Origin: Candidatus Obscuribacterales bacterium
Lineage (GTDB): Bacteria > Cyanobacteriota > Vampirovibrionia > Obscuribacterales > Obscuribacteraceae
NCBI GenBank assembly: GCA_019747875.1
Contig: JAIEQI010000012.1
Location: 1 to 64,000, forward strand
Length of the DNA stretch: 64,000 bases
Reading direction: 5' to 3'
In this document: positions 17,783 to 26,436 of the stretch, piece by piece
Numbering within the stretch: position 1 is the stretch's first letter
Layout: each line of letters opens with the position of its first letter
Program-made: the position numbers and the translations under genes
Notes under the pieces: model-generated
Seen by the model: only the letters and a program-made list of their open reading frames with translations
Told to the model about the DNA's origin: nothing
Databases searched by the model: none

Positions 17783-17907
17783 CTTCACTAATAGATTTGT
17801 GGTGCCCTGAAGTATATCATCATGGGCTTTATATTGGGAGACGCAGCTACCGCAGCCGCGACTCCCACATGCAACCGCAGTCCTCGCTGCCGACCGCGGT
17901 TGATGAC

Positions 17908-18078
17908 CTATTGCTGTGGCTTCACTTGACCGAGGCAGGGTACGCAACCCATTCCCTTAGCTCCACCCTTTTTATCCAAAGCCTTCGAGCTTTTGAGTTC
18001 CTGTATTTTTAGCCTCGAATGGTGGATTCTCTTGGATAGATTCTTGTCATTCTCTTTGTTGTTAACTTCCTTGTTCAT
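17908..18078 (-). CDS. Short peptide with double-glycine leader-like motif (copy 1)
   Basis: 56 residues, absent from long-ORF lists because of its size. The ATG at 18078 is preceded by AAGGGGAA at eight bases, a strong ribosome site. The sequence is highly basic, then IQELKSSKALDKKGGAKGMG followed by a short tail with two Cys (CVPCLGQV). It is paralogous to the gene 34 bp upstream (18112-18291): both carry ELK-x-S-x-AL-(x)2-K-GGA and then a variable Cys-containing tail. This resembles leader peptides of ribosomal natural-product precursors with a GG cleavage site (LKxLK...KGG type). That function is inference; no modification enzyme is adjacent. Confidence 0.65.
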   Translation of the reverse strand: MNKEVNNKENDKNLSKRIHHSRLKIQELKSSKALDKKGGAKGMGCVPCLGQVKPQQ

Positions 18079-18108
18079 GATCGTTTCCCCTTCGTTTTAT
18101 GCCAGTTA

Positions 18109-18291
18109 TTAGTGTGTGTTCGGTGTTGGTTGCATGTAGCAGCTAGGTCCCAGATTGGCACCACCAAGCTTTCTCTGTAGTGCATTTGAATTTTTCAGTT
18201 CTTTTACTTTGATTCGCAGTTTTGATTTTGCCGATCTTGCATGATCTATTACAACTTTGCTCTTGTCGTTTTTGACTTGCTTTTCTTCCAT
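18109..18291 (-). CDS. Short peptide with double-glycine leader-like motif (copy 2)
   Basis: 60 residues from the ATG at 18291, chosen because a near-consensus AAGGAGG lies eight bases upstream. N-terminal MEEKQVKNDKSK, a basic middle, then VKELKNSNALQRKLGGANLG and a Pro/Thr/Asn-rich tail with one Cys (PSCYMQPTPNTH). The shared ELK-x-S-x-AL...GGA block with the downstream copy at 17908-18078 and the divergent tails are what is expected of a leader under constraint and a diversified core. It could instead be a pair of small basic proteins with another role. Transcribed in the same direction as the papain-like gene 19071-21893, but separated from it by a terminator. Confidence 0.7.
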   Translation of the reverse strand: MEEKQVKNDKSKVVIDHARSAKSKLRIKVKELKNSNALQRKLGGANLGPSCYMQPTPNTH

Positions 18292-18462
18292 GATGAATCC
18301 TCCTTGCATAAATCTTTTTGCAGGGAGGCGCGGACTCCCGTGATTCTACCCACTTACTACGTGGTTGTTCTTACTTTTCGTAACTGTCGTCATTTCTCTG
18401 ATGAGCGAATACTAGAGGCTTTGTGTTGGGGAATTGTGAGGGATTTGAATATTAAAACGAAA

Positions 18463-18487
18463 GAGGTCTCGCGTGACGCGAAACCTC
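18463..18487 (-). terminator. Intrinsic terminator of the 21893-18537 operon
   Basis: On the minus strand an 11-bp stem (arms GAGGTTTCGCG and CGCGAGACCTC, one mismatch, loop TCA) is followed at once by TTTCGTTTT. It begins 50 bases after the stop of the gene at 18537-19058 and separates that operon from the two short peptide genes. Confidence 0.8.
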
Positions 18488-18536
18488 CATCTTTTGAGCC
18501 GAAAAGCGGCAACTGTATATTGTGAATCGGGGAGTC

Positions 18537-19058
18537 CTATACGGGAGCTCTTTCTTTCCACTGTATTGTTCGCATGGCGCCGGCAGCAGCTTTGTAAAAG
18601 CGTGGGAAAATACTTCGATGAGCCTGATAAAAGACTTCCTGAACCGCAGTGCCAGTGCCGTCCGAGTCTATAAACATGTGGCGATTGTCTTCGGCGATAC
18701 CCAAATAACGACCTTCTATGATGAGCACCCTTTTGCCATTGAAGTCTTCGGTCTTTGCGATCACAACTTGAAATTCTTCCGGATCGTTTTTGTCGCGCAG
18801 CACTGCGCGGAGATCTTCGAATTCATGCTGATTCAGTACATGAGCAGGAGACTCCAGCACTTTGCGGAATTTTTCACCGTTCACTTTGTCTAGTCTGCGA
18901 CCTCGATAGAAGAATGCAAGCATGGCATTCTCGTCATCTTGTGGATGAAAATATCGCATAGTGAAGGGGACTGCACGCTCGCGCTCTTCGAAATGTTCTT
19001 CCCAGCTGGGCGGGATCGTTATGTTTTGAATCTGGCCAATGCTAAAATTCGGATTCAT
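18537..19058 (-). CDS. Hypothetical protein, second gene of a papain-like operon
   Basis: 173 residues, not recognised. GAGG nine bases before the ATG at 19058 supports the start. It follows the papain-like gene by 12 bp on the same strand and is closed by the terminator at 18463-18487, so the two form an operon. It is soluble, acidic and without a signal peptide. The central part FRKVLESPAHVLNQHEFEDL followed by VVIAKTEDFNGKRVLIIEGR reads as an alpha/beta domain with strands, then MFIDSDGTGTAVQEVFYQA near the end. The coupling suggests an accessory, inhibitor or chaperone role for the upstream protein; this is inference. Confidence 0.7.
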   Translation of the reverse strand: MNPNFSIGQIQNITIPPSWEEHFEERERAVPFTMRYFHPQDDENAMLAFFYRGRRLDKVNGEKFRKVLESPAHVLNQHEFEDLRAVLRDKNDPEEFQVVIAKTEDFNGKRVLIIEGRYLGIAEDNRHMFIDSDGTGTAVQEVFYQAHRSIFPRFYKAAAGAMRTIQWKERAPV

Positions 19059-19070
19059 TTTTGATAACCT

Positions 19071-21893
19071 CTATCGTCTGGAGTTGGCAAGGATAGCGGC
19101 TCGCCGCTCCGGAGTCATTCCGTTAAGAATGCGGTCAAGTTCTTGTCTGGCTCTTTGTCGCTCTCCGGCATTGGCGGTACCGTCTCGATCTTCTTGAGCC
19201 CACCTCTCGCGATTATTGCGAATGATATTTGAGAGCCCGCGATCGTATCTGTCATCAGCAGTACATCCCGCATTATGAGTGCGTTCCCAAAGTTTCAATT
19301 GCTTATCTGCCGGTTGTGTTGCAATTATTTCGCCAAGTGTTCTTAGTCCATTCCTTTGTTCATTTTCATTGAATGTTCCATTGGCTCTCTGTTGTCTCCA
19401 GCGCTCACCGGCGGCGTCAATTTGTTCATTCATCATCCGATCGAAATCCGCATCGCTGAGTCGATTAGGATCAGTTGCGGGTAAATTATGTCGCAGGCGG
19501 AGAAGTTCAAATTCTTTGCGGGTGTCAACGGTGTTGTGTGCGCGATCCCAGTCAACGTCGCGTTGAAGTTCTGCGATTTGTCCTGCATCTGCTGCCGGAC
19601 GCATCGACATGTATAGATCGTGAACGGAGAGGTCTCTGGTGCCTTGATAATCTGTGCTCTCGCCCCATTGATTGTCTACTTGCACGCGGGCAGGTGGACC
19701 CGGCTGGTAGTCGGTTATTGTTACGACGTGCGCACCACCTGAGCCACCGGCTGATCCATTTCCGGAGTCTCTCAGCCATGGTTGGTTATCCGTTTCCACT
19801 CGAACAATAATGGGAAGCTTCCCGTCGCGAGATGCTTGTGCAATGCGCTCGTTCAGCTGCTCTTCATTCTGTACTGTCGTGACTCGCGTTGGATCACCAT
19901 AGCAGTCTCCTGCATGGGAGATGACAACGTCGTTGGTTGATTCTCCTGTTAGTCGATTATTGACTCGCACGATTCCATCGTCGGTTATGTCCGGACTCCG
20001 ACCTATTGTGCGTGGCGGTCGTCTTGTAGTATCGATCAACCTCTCGCCGGAATCATCTGGATGTCCCGGGCGCGGCCGATGCTGTTCGTAACTCATGCCA
20101 CCTGGTGGCACAACATGCTGTCGTCCGCGATTGTCGGTATACGTGTAAGGTTCGGTTTGGTAGTACATATTGAGTGTAGTTACCTGGAAGATCTGACTTG
20201 CATGGGAGCGTTCGCCTTCCGGCGGTGGATGATGCACGGCCTGGTGATCCGGTCGAATGCTGTCCGGTGGCACTCTAACCACGGTGCCATCGCGAGCGGT
20301 GAATCTTCCTGTAGTGCTTACTTCTGTAACCAGCCTTGCAGCTTCAGAGGGATTTCGTGTGTACAATCTGCTTTCGACGGTAGTTACGTTGCAGGTACTG
20401 TGATCTCCCTGGTCGACAGTTGTTGGATGAGCCGCTTGATCCATGACCTGTGCCGCGAGAACTCTACGCTGCGCCTCAGTTGTAGGACGATTGCCTTCGT
20501 GATTGAGGAGCGTTTCGATTTGACTATAAGTTCTTGCCACTTCTTCAGGCGGCATATTGCGATCTCTTGCACGCTGCTCGAACGCCTCCATGTTAGCTTG
20601 AAAACGAGCCCGCTCTGCAGGGTCGGTGATCTTGCTTTCCATAGTGTCGTTCAGTCTTGCATGAGCAACTCTAACATCGTTGGCATCTCTTGCTTCGTGA
20701 GGCGTTTCACCAGGTCGATCGGCTACGAGGTATCTTCCGTCTGCTGTCTTTGTCAGCTCGTAATTCTGTTGTGGATTTCTGCCCCAGTGATGCTCGGTGT
20801 AGCTTCCATCCTCTGCGTTAAATCGCCGAACGTGCCCGCTACCATCCGTCCCTTCAACGCGTTCCGTATTATCTGCCCATCTGGTATGAGTTCTTCCCGC
20901 GGCGTCACGAGTCACATAGCCACCGTCTGCGGTGTGACCCGGCATTGTAAGTTCCGTCCCCTCGCGTAATGCCTGGTTCGGGCGCAGATGATTGACCCTT
21001 TCAAGCTCGCGCGCATGTTTGGCTACATCATCTTCGCTTGCGTCTGCACCTAGATGTTGGCGCGCAACGCTCTGTACTGTATCTCCAGCTGCAACCGTGT
21101 GAGTGCCGGGGGGCACATCGCGATTAATCACTTCACCCCGATAAGCAGCATCCGGATTTACGCGAATGACTTCTGGACGCATGTGAACTACGTTACCGCG
21201 ACCAGAAGCGCGCGGTTCGCTTGTTTCCGGAGCTTGCTGATCTGCATGTGTACGATTCGTTTGCTTAGGTCTTTCAATCACAGTGCTCTGCTCTGTGTGC
21301 AATGGGGCTTGAGCATCATGTGCTCCTTGCGCATTTGCATCTCGGCCAGTTACAGCAGTTGACTCGTTCTCAGCTGGACGCTGCTGATCGGGATGTGTAA
21401 GATCATTTTGCTTCGGTCTTTCGAGCGCTGTGTTTTGTTCATTGTGTACAGCATGCGCCTCTTGTACTGCTTGCATTCCCTTTGTATCTGCGGTCGGCGC
21501 TGGTTTGCTCTCAGCCTCGGGCTTCGTTGCCGAAGCATCCGACTTTCCCGGATCGCCAAATCTATTTTTCAGTGTCTCGGGTTTATTTGGCGACTCTTGG
21601 GCTAGTCCAGAATTGTCACGATGCAATCCAATTTTAATTTTTGGGATTTCGCCTGAACGATAAATTCTTTGAGGACTTACATTGTCCTTAGCGTTGCCTT
21701 CAAGGAGTTGAGGCTTACCTATAATTCCTGTGACGCCTGAGCTGGCACCGTCCTTTAATGACTTGATCAGCTTCTTAAAGTCGCTCGCTAATTTTTCGCT
21801 GCCTTCCGATGCTTCTTTGAGTGCTTCGCCTGGAACGTCATCATCTTTTTGTTGCTCAGATCGTTGTTTGATTTCTTCTGGTGTGGTGGTCAT
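19071..21893 (-). CDS. LysM-containing papain-like protein
   Basis: 940 residues. Residues 1-250 are polar and disordered, with an internal duplication (EQNTALERPKQNDLTHPDQQ near 152 and EQSTVIERPKQTNRTHADQQ near 201). A LysM-type module lies at about 264-318 (HTVAAGDTVQSVARQHLG ... LREGTELTMPG), the fold that binds N-acetylglucosamine polymers such as peptidoglycan. A helical lead-in (410-490) precedes VDQGDHSTCN (Gln495, Cys501), GGAHVVTITDY (His722) and VDNQWG (Asn741), the same papain-like signature seen in 3-3881 and 47204-48883. About 180 more charged helical residues follow. No signal peptide is visible, so export would need another route. A cell-wall-targeted peptidase or transglutaminase-like activity is inferred. 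Confidence 0.85.
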   Translation of the reverse strand: MTTTPEEIKQRSEQQKDDDVPGEALKEASEGSEKLASDFKKLIKSLKDGASSGVTGIIGKPQLLEGNAKDNVSPQRIYRSGEIPKIKIGLHRDNSGLAQESPNKPETLKNRFGDPGKSDASATKPEAESKPAPTADTKGMQAVQEAHAVHNEQNTALERPKQNDLTHPDQQRPAENESTAVTGRDANAQGAHDAQAPLHTEQSTVIERPKQTNRTHADQQAPETSEPRASGRGNVVHMRPEVIRVNPDAAYRGEVINRDVPPGTHTVAAGDTVQSVARQHLGADASEDDVAKHARELERVNHLRPNQALREGTELTMPGHTADGGYVTRDAAGRTHTRWADNTERVEGTDGSGHVRRFNAEDGSYTEHHWGRNPQQNYELTKTADGRYLVADRPGETPHEARDANDVRVAHARLNDTMESKITDPAERARFQANMEAFEQRARDRNMPPEEVARTYSQIETLLNHEGNRPTTEAQRRVLAAQVMDQAAHPTTVDQGDHSTCNVTTVESRLYTRNPSEAARLVTEVSTTGRFTARDGTVVRVPPDSIRPDHQAVHHPPPEGERSHASQIFQVTTLNMYYQTEPYTYTDNRGRQHVVPPGGMSYEQHRPRPGHPDDSGERLIDTTRRPPRTIGRSPDITDDGIVRVNNRLTGESTNDVVISHAGDCYGDPTRVTTVQNEEQLNERIAQASRDGKLPIIVRVETDNQPWLRDSGNGSAGGSGGAHVVTITDYQPGPPARVQVDNQWGESTDYQGTRDLSVHDLYMSMRPAADAGQIAELQRDVDWDRAHNTVDTRKEFELLRLRHNLPATDPNRLSDADFDRMMNEQIDAAGERWRQQRANGTFNENEQRNGLRTLGEIIATQPADKQLKLWERTHNAGCTADDRYDRGLSNIIRNNRERWAQEDRDGTANAGERQRARQELDRILNGMTPERRAAILANSRR

Positions 21894-22176
21894 GGTTTTC
21901 CATTAATTCCTGGTCGTGAAATGAAAAGAGCAGAGCTCTAATGCTCCACCTGACAACGGCGAAAATTAGGCTGGGCTGTTGTCATTTCCAGTCATACCCA
22001 TTGCTCATCGGACCAATCCGTCTTTACATCAGAACGCAAGCTCCATTACGGTATGGAAAATGATCAGGCAAATTGCGGTCTGTGCTAACAATAGCGGCAT
22101 GGAAGTTGTTTATACTGAATGTGTATTTCGTTCTGGTGTGAAGAAATCTCGTTTTGGCAAGGAACCAGCAATACTG

Positions 22177-23289
22177 ATGGAACTGCTTTCTATAGAAACG
22201 ACTCCTAATCCAAACAGCATGAAATTGAATTTTGATGTGAATTTTGGTTCGCCGAAGACGTATACGGCTGAGAGCGTTTCTGGTTGTCCTGAGTTTGTGG
22301 CGAGAATGCTGGAAATGAAAGAACTCGTCAGCGTTTTTGTATGTGCCGATTTTGTTACCCTCAACAAAGATCCGCGAGCTGATTGGCGGCCGGTTCTTGA
22401 AAGAGCTACGTCGATTACTGCAACGAATTTGCGTCCTCCAAGCGAATTCTCTTCTGAGCGAAAGTCTGCAGAGTCAGACGGGCAAGTGCATGCATTTGTG
22501 CAGATGTTTATGGGTATTCCGATACAGGTCAAAATAGTTGATCGCACGGGCGAAGATAGGGTACGTTTGGGGGAGCAATTTGATGAAGCCGTTGCGCTGG
22601 TTCAAAGTGAGACCGGAGCTGACTTTCTCAAAGAACGTTTTTGGGCCGATTACGGTTTACGATATGGCTCCCGCGCGGACGTCGCAAGCGAATTTGCGGA
22701 CGAAATTAAAGGGATGTTTGACGAGCAAGCACTTGAGCGTGTGAAGTCGAAGGCTTTGGGAGGTTCAGAACCAGCGGGATTTAGTCGCGATGAATTGCGA
22801 GAATTGCTGCGACACGAAGATTGGCATCAAAGACTACAGGCTGTTTACGAGATGAGTAACTCCCCTGAGTTTATTCCACTTCTGATAAATGCTCTGAATG
22901 ACGCTCATCCGCAAGTCAGGCGTATGGCAGCTGCGTCTCTGGGTGCTGCGGGCAGTTCAGAGAGCGTCAGTGCTCTTTGCTCGACACTGCTTAATGATTC
23001 ATCTGCCCCCGTGAGGCGCACCGCGGGCGATGCTCTGTCTGATATCGGTGATCCTGGGGCGGAGCATGCGGTTTGCAAGGCGCTCTCAGATCCTAATAAA
23101 TTGGTCCGATGGCGTGCCGCTCGTTTTCTTTGCGAGTTAGGGACGTCTGCGGCATTGCCGTTTCTAGAGAAAGCAGCATTGGATTCCGCGTTTGAAGTCA
23201 GGTTAGAAGTTGAGGCCGCCAAACAGCGAATTTCTGAAGGCACCAAGGGCTCAGGTCCTGCATGGAAAAGAATTATCGAACAGGGCTAG
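22177..23289 (+). CDS. CvfC-like protein: Nfu N-terminal domain plus HEAT repeats
   Basis: 370 residues from the ATG at 22177. The frame is open upstream, but family members begin exactly at this type of motif, MELLSIETTPNPNSMKLNFD. Residues 1-90 are an Nfu/NifU N-terminal-type domain. A middle virulence-factor-like domain (about 95-195) contains PIQVKIVDRTGEDRVRLGEQ. Residues 200-365 are HEAT/PBS-lyase repeats (HPQVRRMAAASLGAAGSSES, APVRRTAGDALSDIGDPGAE, KLVRWRAARFLCELGTSAAL). The same order and length occur in Staphylococcus CvfC (conserved virulence factor C). The molecular function is unknown. The CxxC of true Nfu scaffolds is not part of this domain, so Fe-S assembly is not implied. Confidence 0.85.
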   Translation: MELLSIETTPNPNSMKLNFDVNFGSPKTYTAESVSGCPEFVARMLEMKELVSVFVCADFVTLNKDPRADWRPVLERATSITATNLRPPSEFSSERKSAESDGQVHAFVQMFMGIPIQVKIVDRTGEDRVRLGEQFDEAVALVQSETGADFLKERFWADYGLRYGSRADVASEFADEIKGMFDEQALERVKSKALGGSEPAGFSRDELRELLRHEDWHQRLQAVYEMSNSPEFIPLLINALNDAHPQVRRMAAASLGAAGSSESVSALCSTLLNDSSAPVRRTAGDALSDIGDPGAEHAVCKALSDPNKLVRWRAARFLCELGTSAALPFLEKAALDSAFEVRLEVEAAKQRISEGTKGSGPAWKRIIEQG

Positions 23290-23677
23290 TCTGGAGCGTT
23301 TGCTTGTACGCAACAGGTTGACATTGTAATTTCCTTGAGCTTGTCCGCCTATGCCGTTATAAAAGTTTTGGGTGTTTCTCAATGTCTTTGCTTTCAGTAG
23401 TTGTTTCTTGACTTTCTTGACGACGCAAGCTGAGCAAGTTGAACGTCGAGGAATGGCTTCTGTGCTAAACAATTAGCGCAAGTTCGCGTTTTACATTAAA
23501 CGGAAAAACACCACTTGCAGTCGCGTTGTTTTTACCAGAGCTGAATATATTATGGCGATGCTACTTCTACCGCTGCAGATATATCTATACTGCAAGCAAA
23601 TCGTTAATGAGCAAAAGTCAATCAATAACTCAGGAAAGCCTCTAAAATGTAAGTGTTGGTATCTGCGAGATTCTTGC
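23290..23677. other. Gene-poor gap with no supported feature
   Basis: 388 bp between the CvfC-like gene and the chosen start of the TPR gene. A minus-strand frame (23251-23472) lacks any ATG and has no ribosome site. The plus-strand frame of the TPR gene is open from 23552, so part of this gap may be coding if the earlier start is used. I see no RNA gene or hairpin. Confidence 0.5.
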
Positions 23678-24913
23678 GTGCGTCCTTTTCACTTCCTAAT
23701 TCTGATTTTGACAGCAGTTTTCATCAACTCGCCTGTGCAAGCGGCTGATCTTGAGGCAGCCGACAAGAAATGGCAGCAGACTTTGCGCGACGGTGTCGAT
23801 GCGCTCGACACCAATAGGTACTGGATCGCGGAGCCGACGCTGAAAAGTGCGGTTGTTGAGGCGGGCAAGTTCGGAATTGAAGACTTGCGACTCGCCAAGT
23901 CTCTTGGTGAACTCGGGCGACTTTATACGATTAGGGGCCGATTTGATTTAGCTGAACCCTTGCTAGAGGAAGAGCTGCATATCAAGCAAGAAGTGCTTGA
24001 TGAGGAAGGTGATCAGCTCGTTCCGGCGATGGGCTCAATGATCAAGTTCTACGTTAATCATGGAACGAAAGAAAAAGCCGAACCTTTAACTAATCAGATG
24101 TTGGAAATTGTGGAAGGCAAAATTAGGGAAACATCGAACAAGCCGAAGACCAATGTTTCCAAAGTCGATGGCAAGATAGTTCTTGAAGCATGGGCTGGCG
24201 TTGCCGCGCAAACCGCGCGTGAACCTCTTCTTGAGTGGGCCATTACTTGTGACAGCGTAGCAAATGCATATTTCGCGGAGAAGAAATTCGATATTGCAGA
24301 GCGCCTGTACAAAGCTGCCCTTGAAGTGAAAGAAACTGTTTATGGCAAGACGCACCTATCGTTAGCGAACAGTTATGATAGTCTCGGCGGACTTGCCCTT
24401 GCGAAGAATGATTTATTTACTGCAGAGTCGCATTTGCGAGATGCATACGAAATGTCCAGCAAGATTTTGGGTAAATCAAACCCGGTCGTTTACGGACGTT
24501 TGGATAAGCTTGCTAAATGTCTAATTCTTGCAGGTAAGCGCGCTGAGGCTGAGCAGATCTATGTCGCAGCGCAGTCCTTGTGGAAGAATGCACCGTCAAA
24601 AACTGGTGACGATATTCGGGCTTGTTATGCTCTCGGAAATTTGTACTGCGAAGACAAAAACTATGTTGCAGCAGAACCTTTGTTGAAGAAGGCAATGGTT
24701 TCGGCAGAGGAGTTCTATGGACCGAGTTCGCAATCGGTCGTTCCTTATATACAACGCTATGCTTACGTACTCTATTACCTGGGGCGAAAGCCTGAATCGG
24801 ATGAGTTCAAGGCTCGAGCTAGCGTAATAAATGGTGGCGACTTTATCGCTGAGAATTCAAAGGCAAGCACTGAAAGCGGCTCCGACGCAAAAATTTTAAA
24901 CAAGGGGCTGTAG
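23678..24913 (+). CDS. Secreted TPR protein, kinesin-light-chain-type repeats
   Basis: 411 residues from a GTG at 23678, preferred because it puts a signal peptide (VRPFHFLILILTAVFINSPV..., cleavage near VQAA) at the very N-terminus; an ATG at 23552 would add 42 residues ahead of it. The mature protein is built of 42-residue TPR_12-type units: GKFGIEDLRLAKSLGELGRL, RFDLAEPLLEEELHIKQEVL, KFDIAERLYKAALEVKETVY, DLFTAESHLRDAYEMSSKIL, NYVAAEPLLKKAMVSAEEFY. Such arrays bind peptides or partner proteins. No enzymatic domain. Likely periplasmic; partner unknown. Confidence 0.82.
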   Translation: MRPFHFLILILTAVFINSPVQAADLEAADKKWQQTLRDGVDALDTNRYWIAEPTLKSAVVEAGKFGIEDLRLAKSLGELGRLYTIRGRFDLAEPLLEEELHIKQEVLDEEGDQLVPAMGSMIKFYVNHGTKEKAEPLTNQMLEIVEGKIRETSNKPKTNVSKVDGKIVLEAWAGVAAQTAREPLLEWAITCDSVANAYFAEKKFDIAERLYKAALEVKETVYGKTHLSLANSYDSLGGLALAKNDLFTAESHLRDAYEMSSKILGKSNPVVYGRLDKLAKCLILAGKRAEAEQIYVAAQSLWKNAPSKTGDDIRACYALGNLYCEDKNYVAAEPLLKKAMVSAEEFYGPSSQSVVPYIQRYAYVLYYLGRKPESDEFKARASVINGGDFIAENSKASTESGSDAKILNKGL

Positions 24914-25172
24914 TCGATAGGGTGATTCCTCCGTGGCGCCTCAGCGCGTGTTAGTCATCTCCGTCGCTTAGCTGTCTTTTAGAGCTTGTGTGGCCTGATG
25001 CGCTGGTGTCATAGAAACCCAATCGCTGTTCGTCCAGGAAAAACGAGATGTCATGGGTTGTTGCGCATGCGAAAGTCTGAATCGGAGCGGCTTTAGGGCG
25101 CTTCTTCATAAACAACTCGGTTACATGTTCTCTGTAGAGTTACATCATTAACCAATTGGCGGAGGTTACAAA

Positions 25173-25910
25173 ATGAGTTTCCTAGATACGATTACAGATG
25201 GCGTTTCGAAAATCGCTGACACAGCGCTCGGCGAAGGTTCTTCTTTATTGTCTTCTTTCAATCTCTTAGATAATGCCAGCACAATGATTGTTGATTCAAT
25301 GAGATCGTTGCCTGGCAGCAATGAACTGCAAAATCTAGGCTTCCCGCAGTTCGAAGAATTACTAAATCTGGATAACATGCAACAGCAGTTTGAGCCCTGT
25401 TCTTGCGAGAGTGGATTCAACCAAATGAACTTCAAAGAATTTATATCAAAGTTGTTTGGAAATGATTCCAATCCAATCAATGACATACTTGGAGGGCAAG
25501 CTGGCTTTGATCAAACCCTGCAATGTGCGTTCGACATTCTTTTAGGCAATCCAGAAGACATTCTTCGTCAACTTGGCTTGCTTGGCGGTGATGGCGGTGG
25601 CGGTGGCGGATTCTTTGGTGGAATTTTCTCCGGAATCAAAGGTCTTTTAGGTGGTGACAAAGGCGGCGGACTTGGTGGCATTCTTGGTGGCATCTTGGGC
25701 GGCGGTGAAGGGGGCGGTATTCTCGGCGGCATTCTCGGTGGTGGCGGCGGTGGACTGCTTGGAGGCATTCTCGGTGGCGAAGGTGGTGGTTTGCTTGGTG
25801 GCATACTCGGCGGAGAAGATGGTTTGCTTGGTGGCATTCTAAGTAAGATCCCGGGTGCAGAGACACTTCTACCATTAGCACTCAAAGTTGCACCATATGT
25901 GCTTCTCTAA
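25173..25910 (+). CDS. Glycine-rich low-complexity protein
   Basis: 245 residues; GGAGG lies upstream of the ATG. Residues 1-130 are an ordinary helical region (MSFLDTITDGVSKIADTALG ... FEPCSCESGFNQ). About 130-225 is Gly/Leu/Ile repeats of the type GGILGG and GGLLGG, likely stacked beta or hydrophobic glycine sheets. The end is LLPLALKVAPYVLL. There is no signal peptide. The start and end motifs echo the His/Asp-rich protein at 6736-7629, suggesting a shared architecture with different low-complexity middles. The gene 52 bp downstream is in the same direction and probably co-transcribed. Function unknown; an assembly-forming or phase-separating protein is a guess. Confidence 0.8.
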   Translation: MSFLDTITDGVSKIADTALGEGSSLLSSFNLLDNASTMIVDSMRSLPGSNELQNLGFPQFEELLNLDNMQQQFEPCSCESGFNQMNFKEFISKLFGNDSNPINDILGGQAGFDQTLQCAFDILLGNPEDILRQLGLLGGDGGGGGGFFGGIFSGIKGLLGGDKGGGLGGILGGILGGGEGGGILGGILGGGGGGLLGGILGGEGGGLLGGILGGEDGLLGGILSKIPGAETLLPLALKVAPYVLL

Positions 25911-25962
25911 ATTCTAATCAGCATTAATAGATGGCAAAGGCAATTACTCAAGAGGGTCAATC

Positions 25963-26415
25963 ATGAATAACGTTTTCCAAAGCAAAAATTTCCAGAATGT
26001 TCGCAAGTTGCAAGTTCTAGTTATCAAAGTTTCTCAGCTTGCCCTGCGCGCACAAGCATTATTGAAAGCCCCGTCGGATGAGGCTGTGGCAGAAGGTCTC
26101 ATTGCGGTCGGACTTTGCAAACAAGCAAAGGACCAAGTTCAATCAGCGTGCCAGAATCTTGGTTTCGTTGTTGACAGCCTGCAATACATCGCAAGCAATA
26201 CTTCAGAACTCGAAAGCAAGTTGCGTGACGCAAGCTCTGCTGTGACAGAGGCGCTTAAAAAGATGCTCAACGTCTCCGAAACGGCTGTAGCACCAGGAAT
26301 TGAAGGGTACGTTGACGAAGTGCTCGTGATCGCTGCAATTATGGTTGCGCGTGCCGAGGAACACATTAAGAAGGGCGAGCAATCCGTGAACAAGCTTGCA
26401 CGTATCGCTGGTTAA
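25963..26415 (+). CDS. Helical protein paired with the glycine-rich gene
   Basis: 150 residues, not recognised; GAGGG precedes the ATG. Almost entirely predicted helix with heptad-like spacing (VRKLQVLVIKVSQLALRAQA, QAKDQVQSACQNLGFVVDSL, ELESKLRDASSAVTEALKKM), then a more hydrophobic stretch YVDEVLVIAAIMVARAEEHI. No signal peptide. It lies 52 bp after the glycine-rich gene with no terminator between them, so the two are probably one operon. A weak stem-loop (26437-26458) follows. Confidence 0.75.
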   Translation: MNNVFQSKNFQNVRKLQVLVIKVSQLALRAQALLKAPSDEAVAEGLIAVGLCKQAKDQVQSACQNLGFVVDSLQYIASNTSELESKLRDASSAVTEALKKMLNVSETAVAPGIEGYVDEVLVIAAIMVARAEEHIKKGEQSVNKLARIAG

Positions 26416-26436
26416 TGAGCTCTTTGCTGATTCAGG

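Noticed and set aside
20061-20969. 302-residue plus-strand frame inside the LysM-papain gene
   Set aside because: Cys/Arg/Ser-rich antisense shadow of a gene with clear domains.
23251-23472. 73-residue minus-strand frame with a GG after a basic stretch
   Set aside because: Only a TTG start without ribosome site, overlaps the CvfC-like gene, and lacks the ELK...GGA block of the two peptide genes.
25568-25885. Pro/Ser-rich minus-strand frame opposite the Gly-rich protein
   Set aside because: Complement of Gly codons gives Pro; no start signals.
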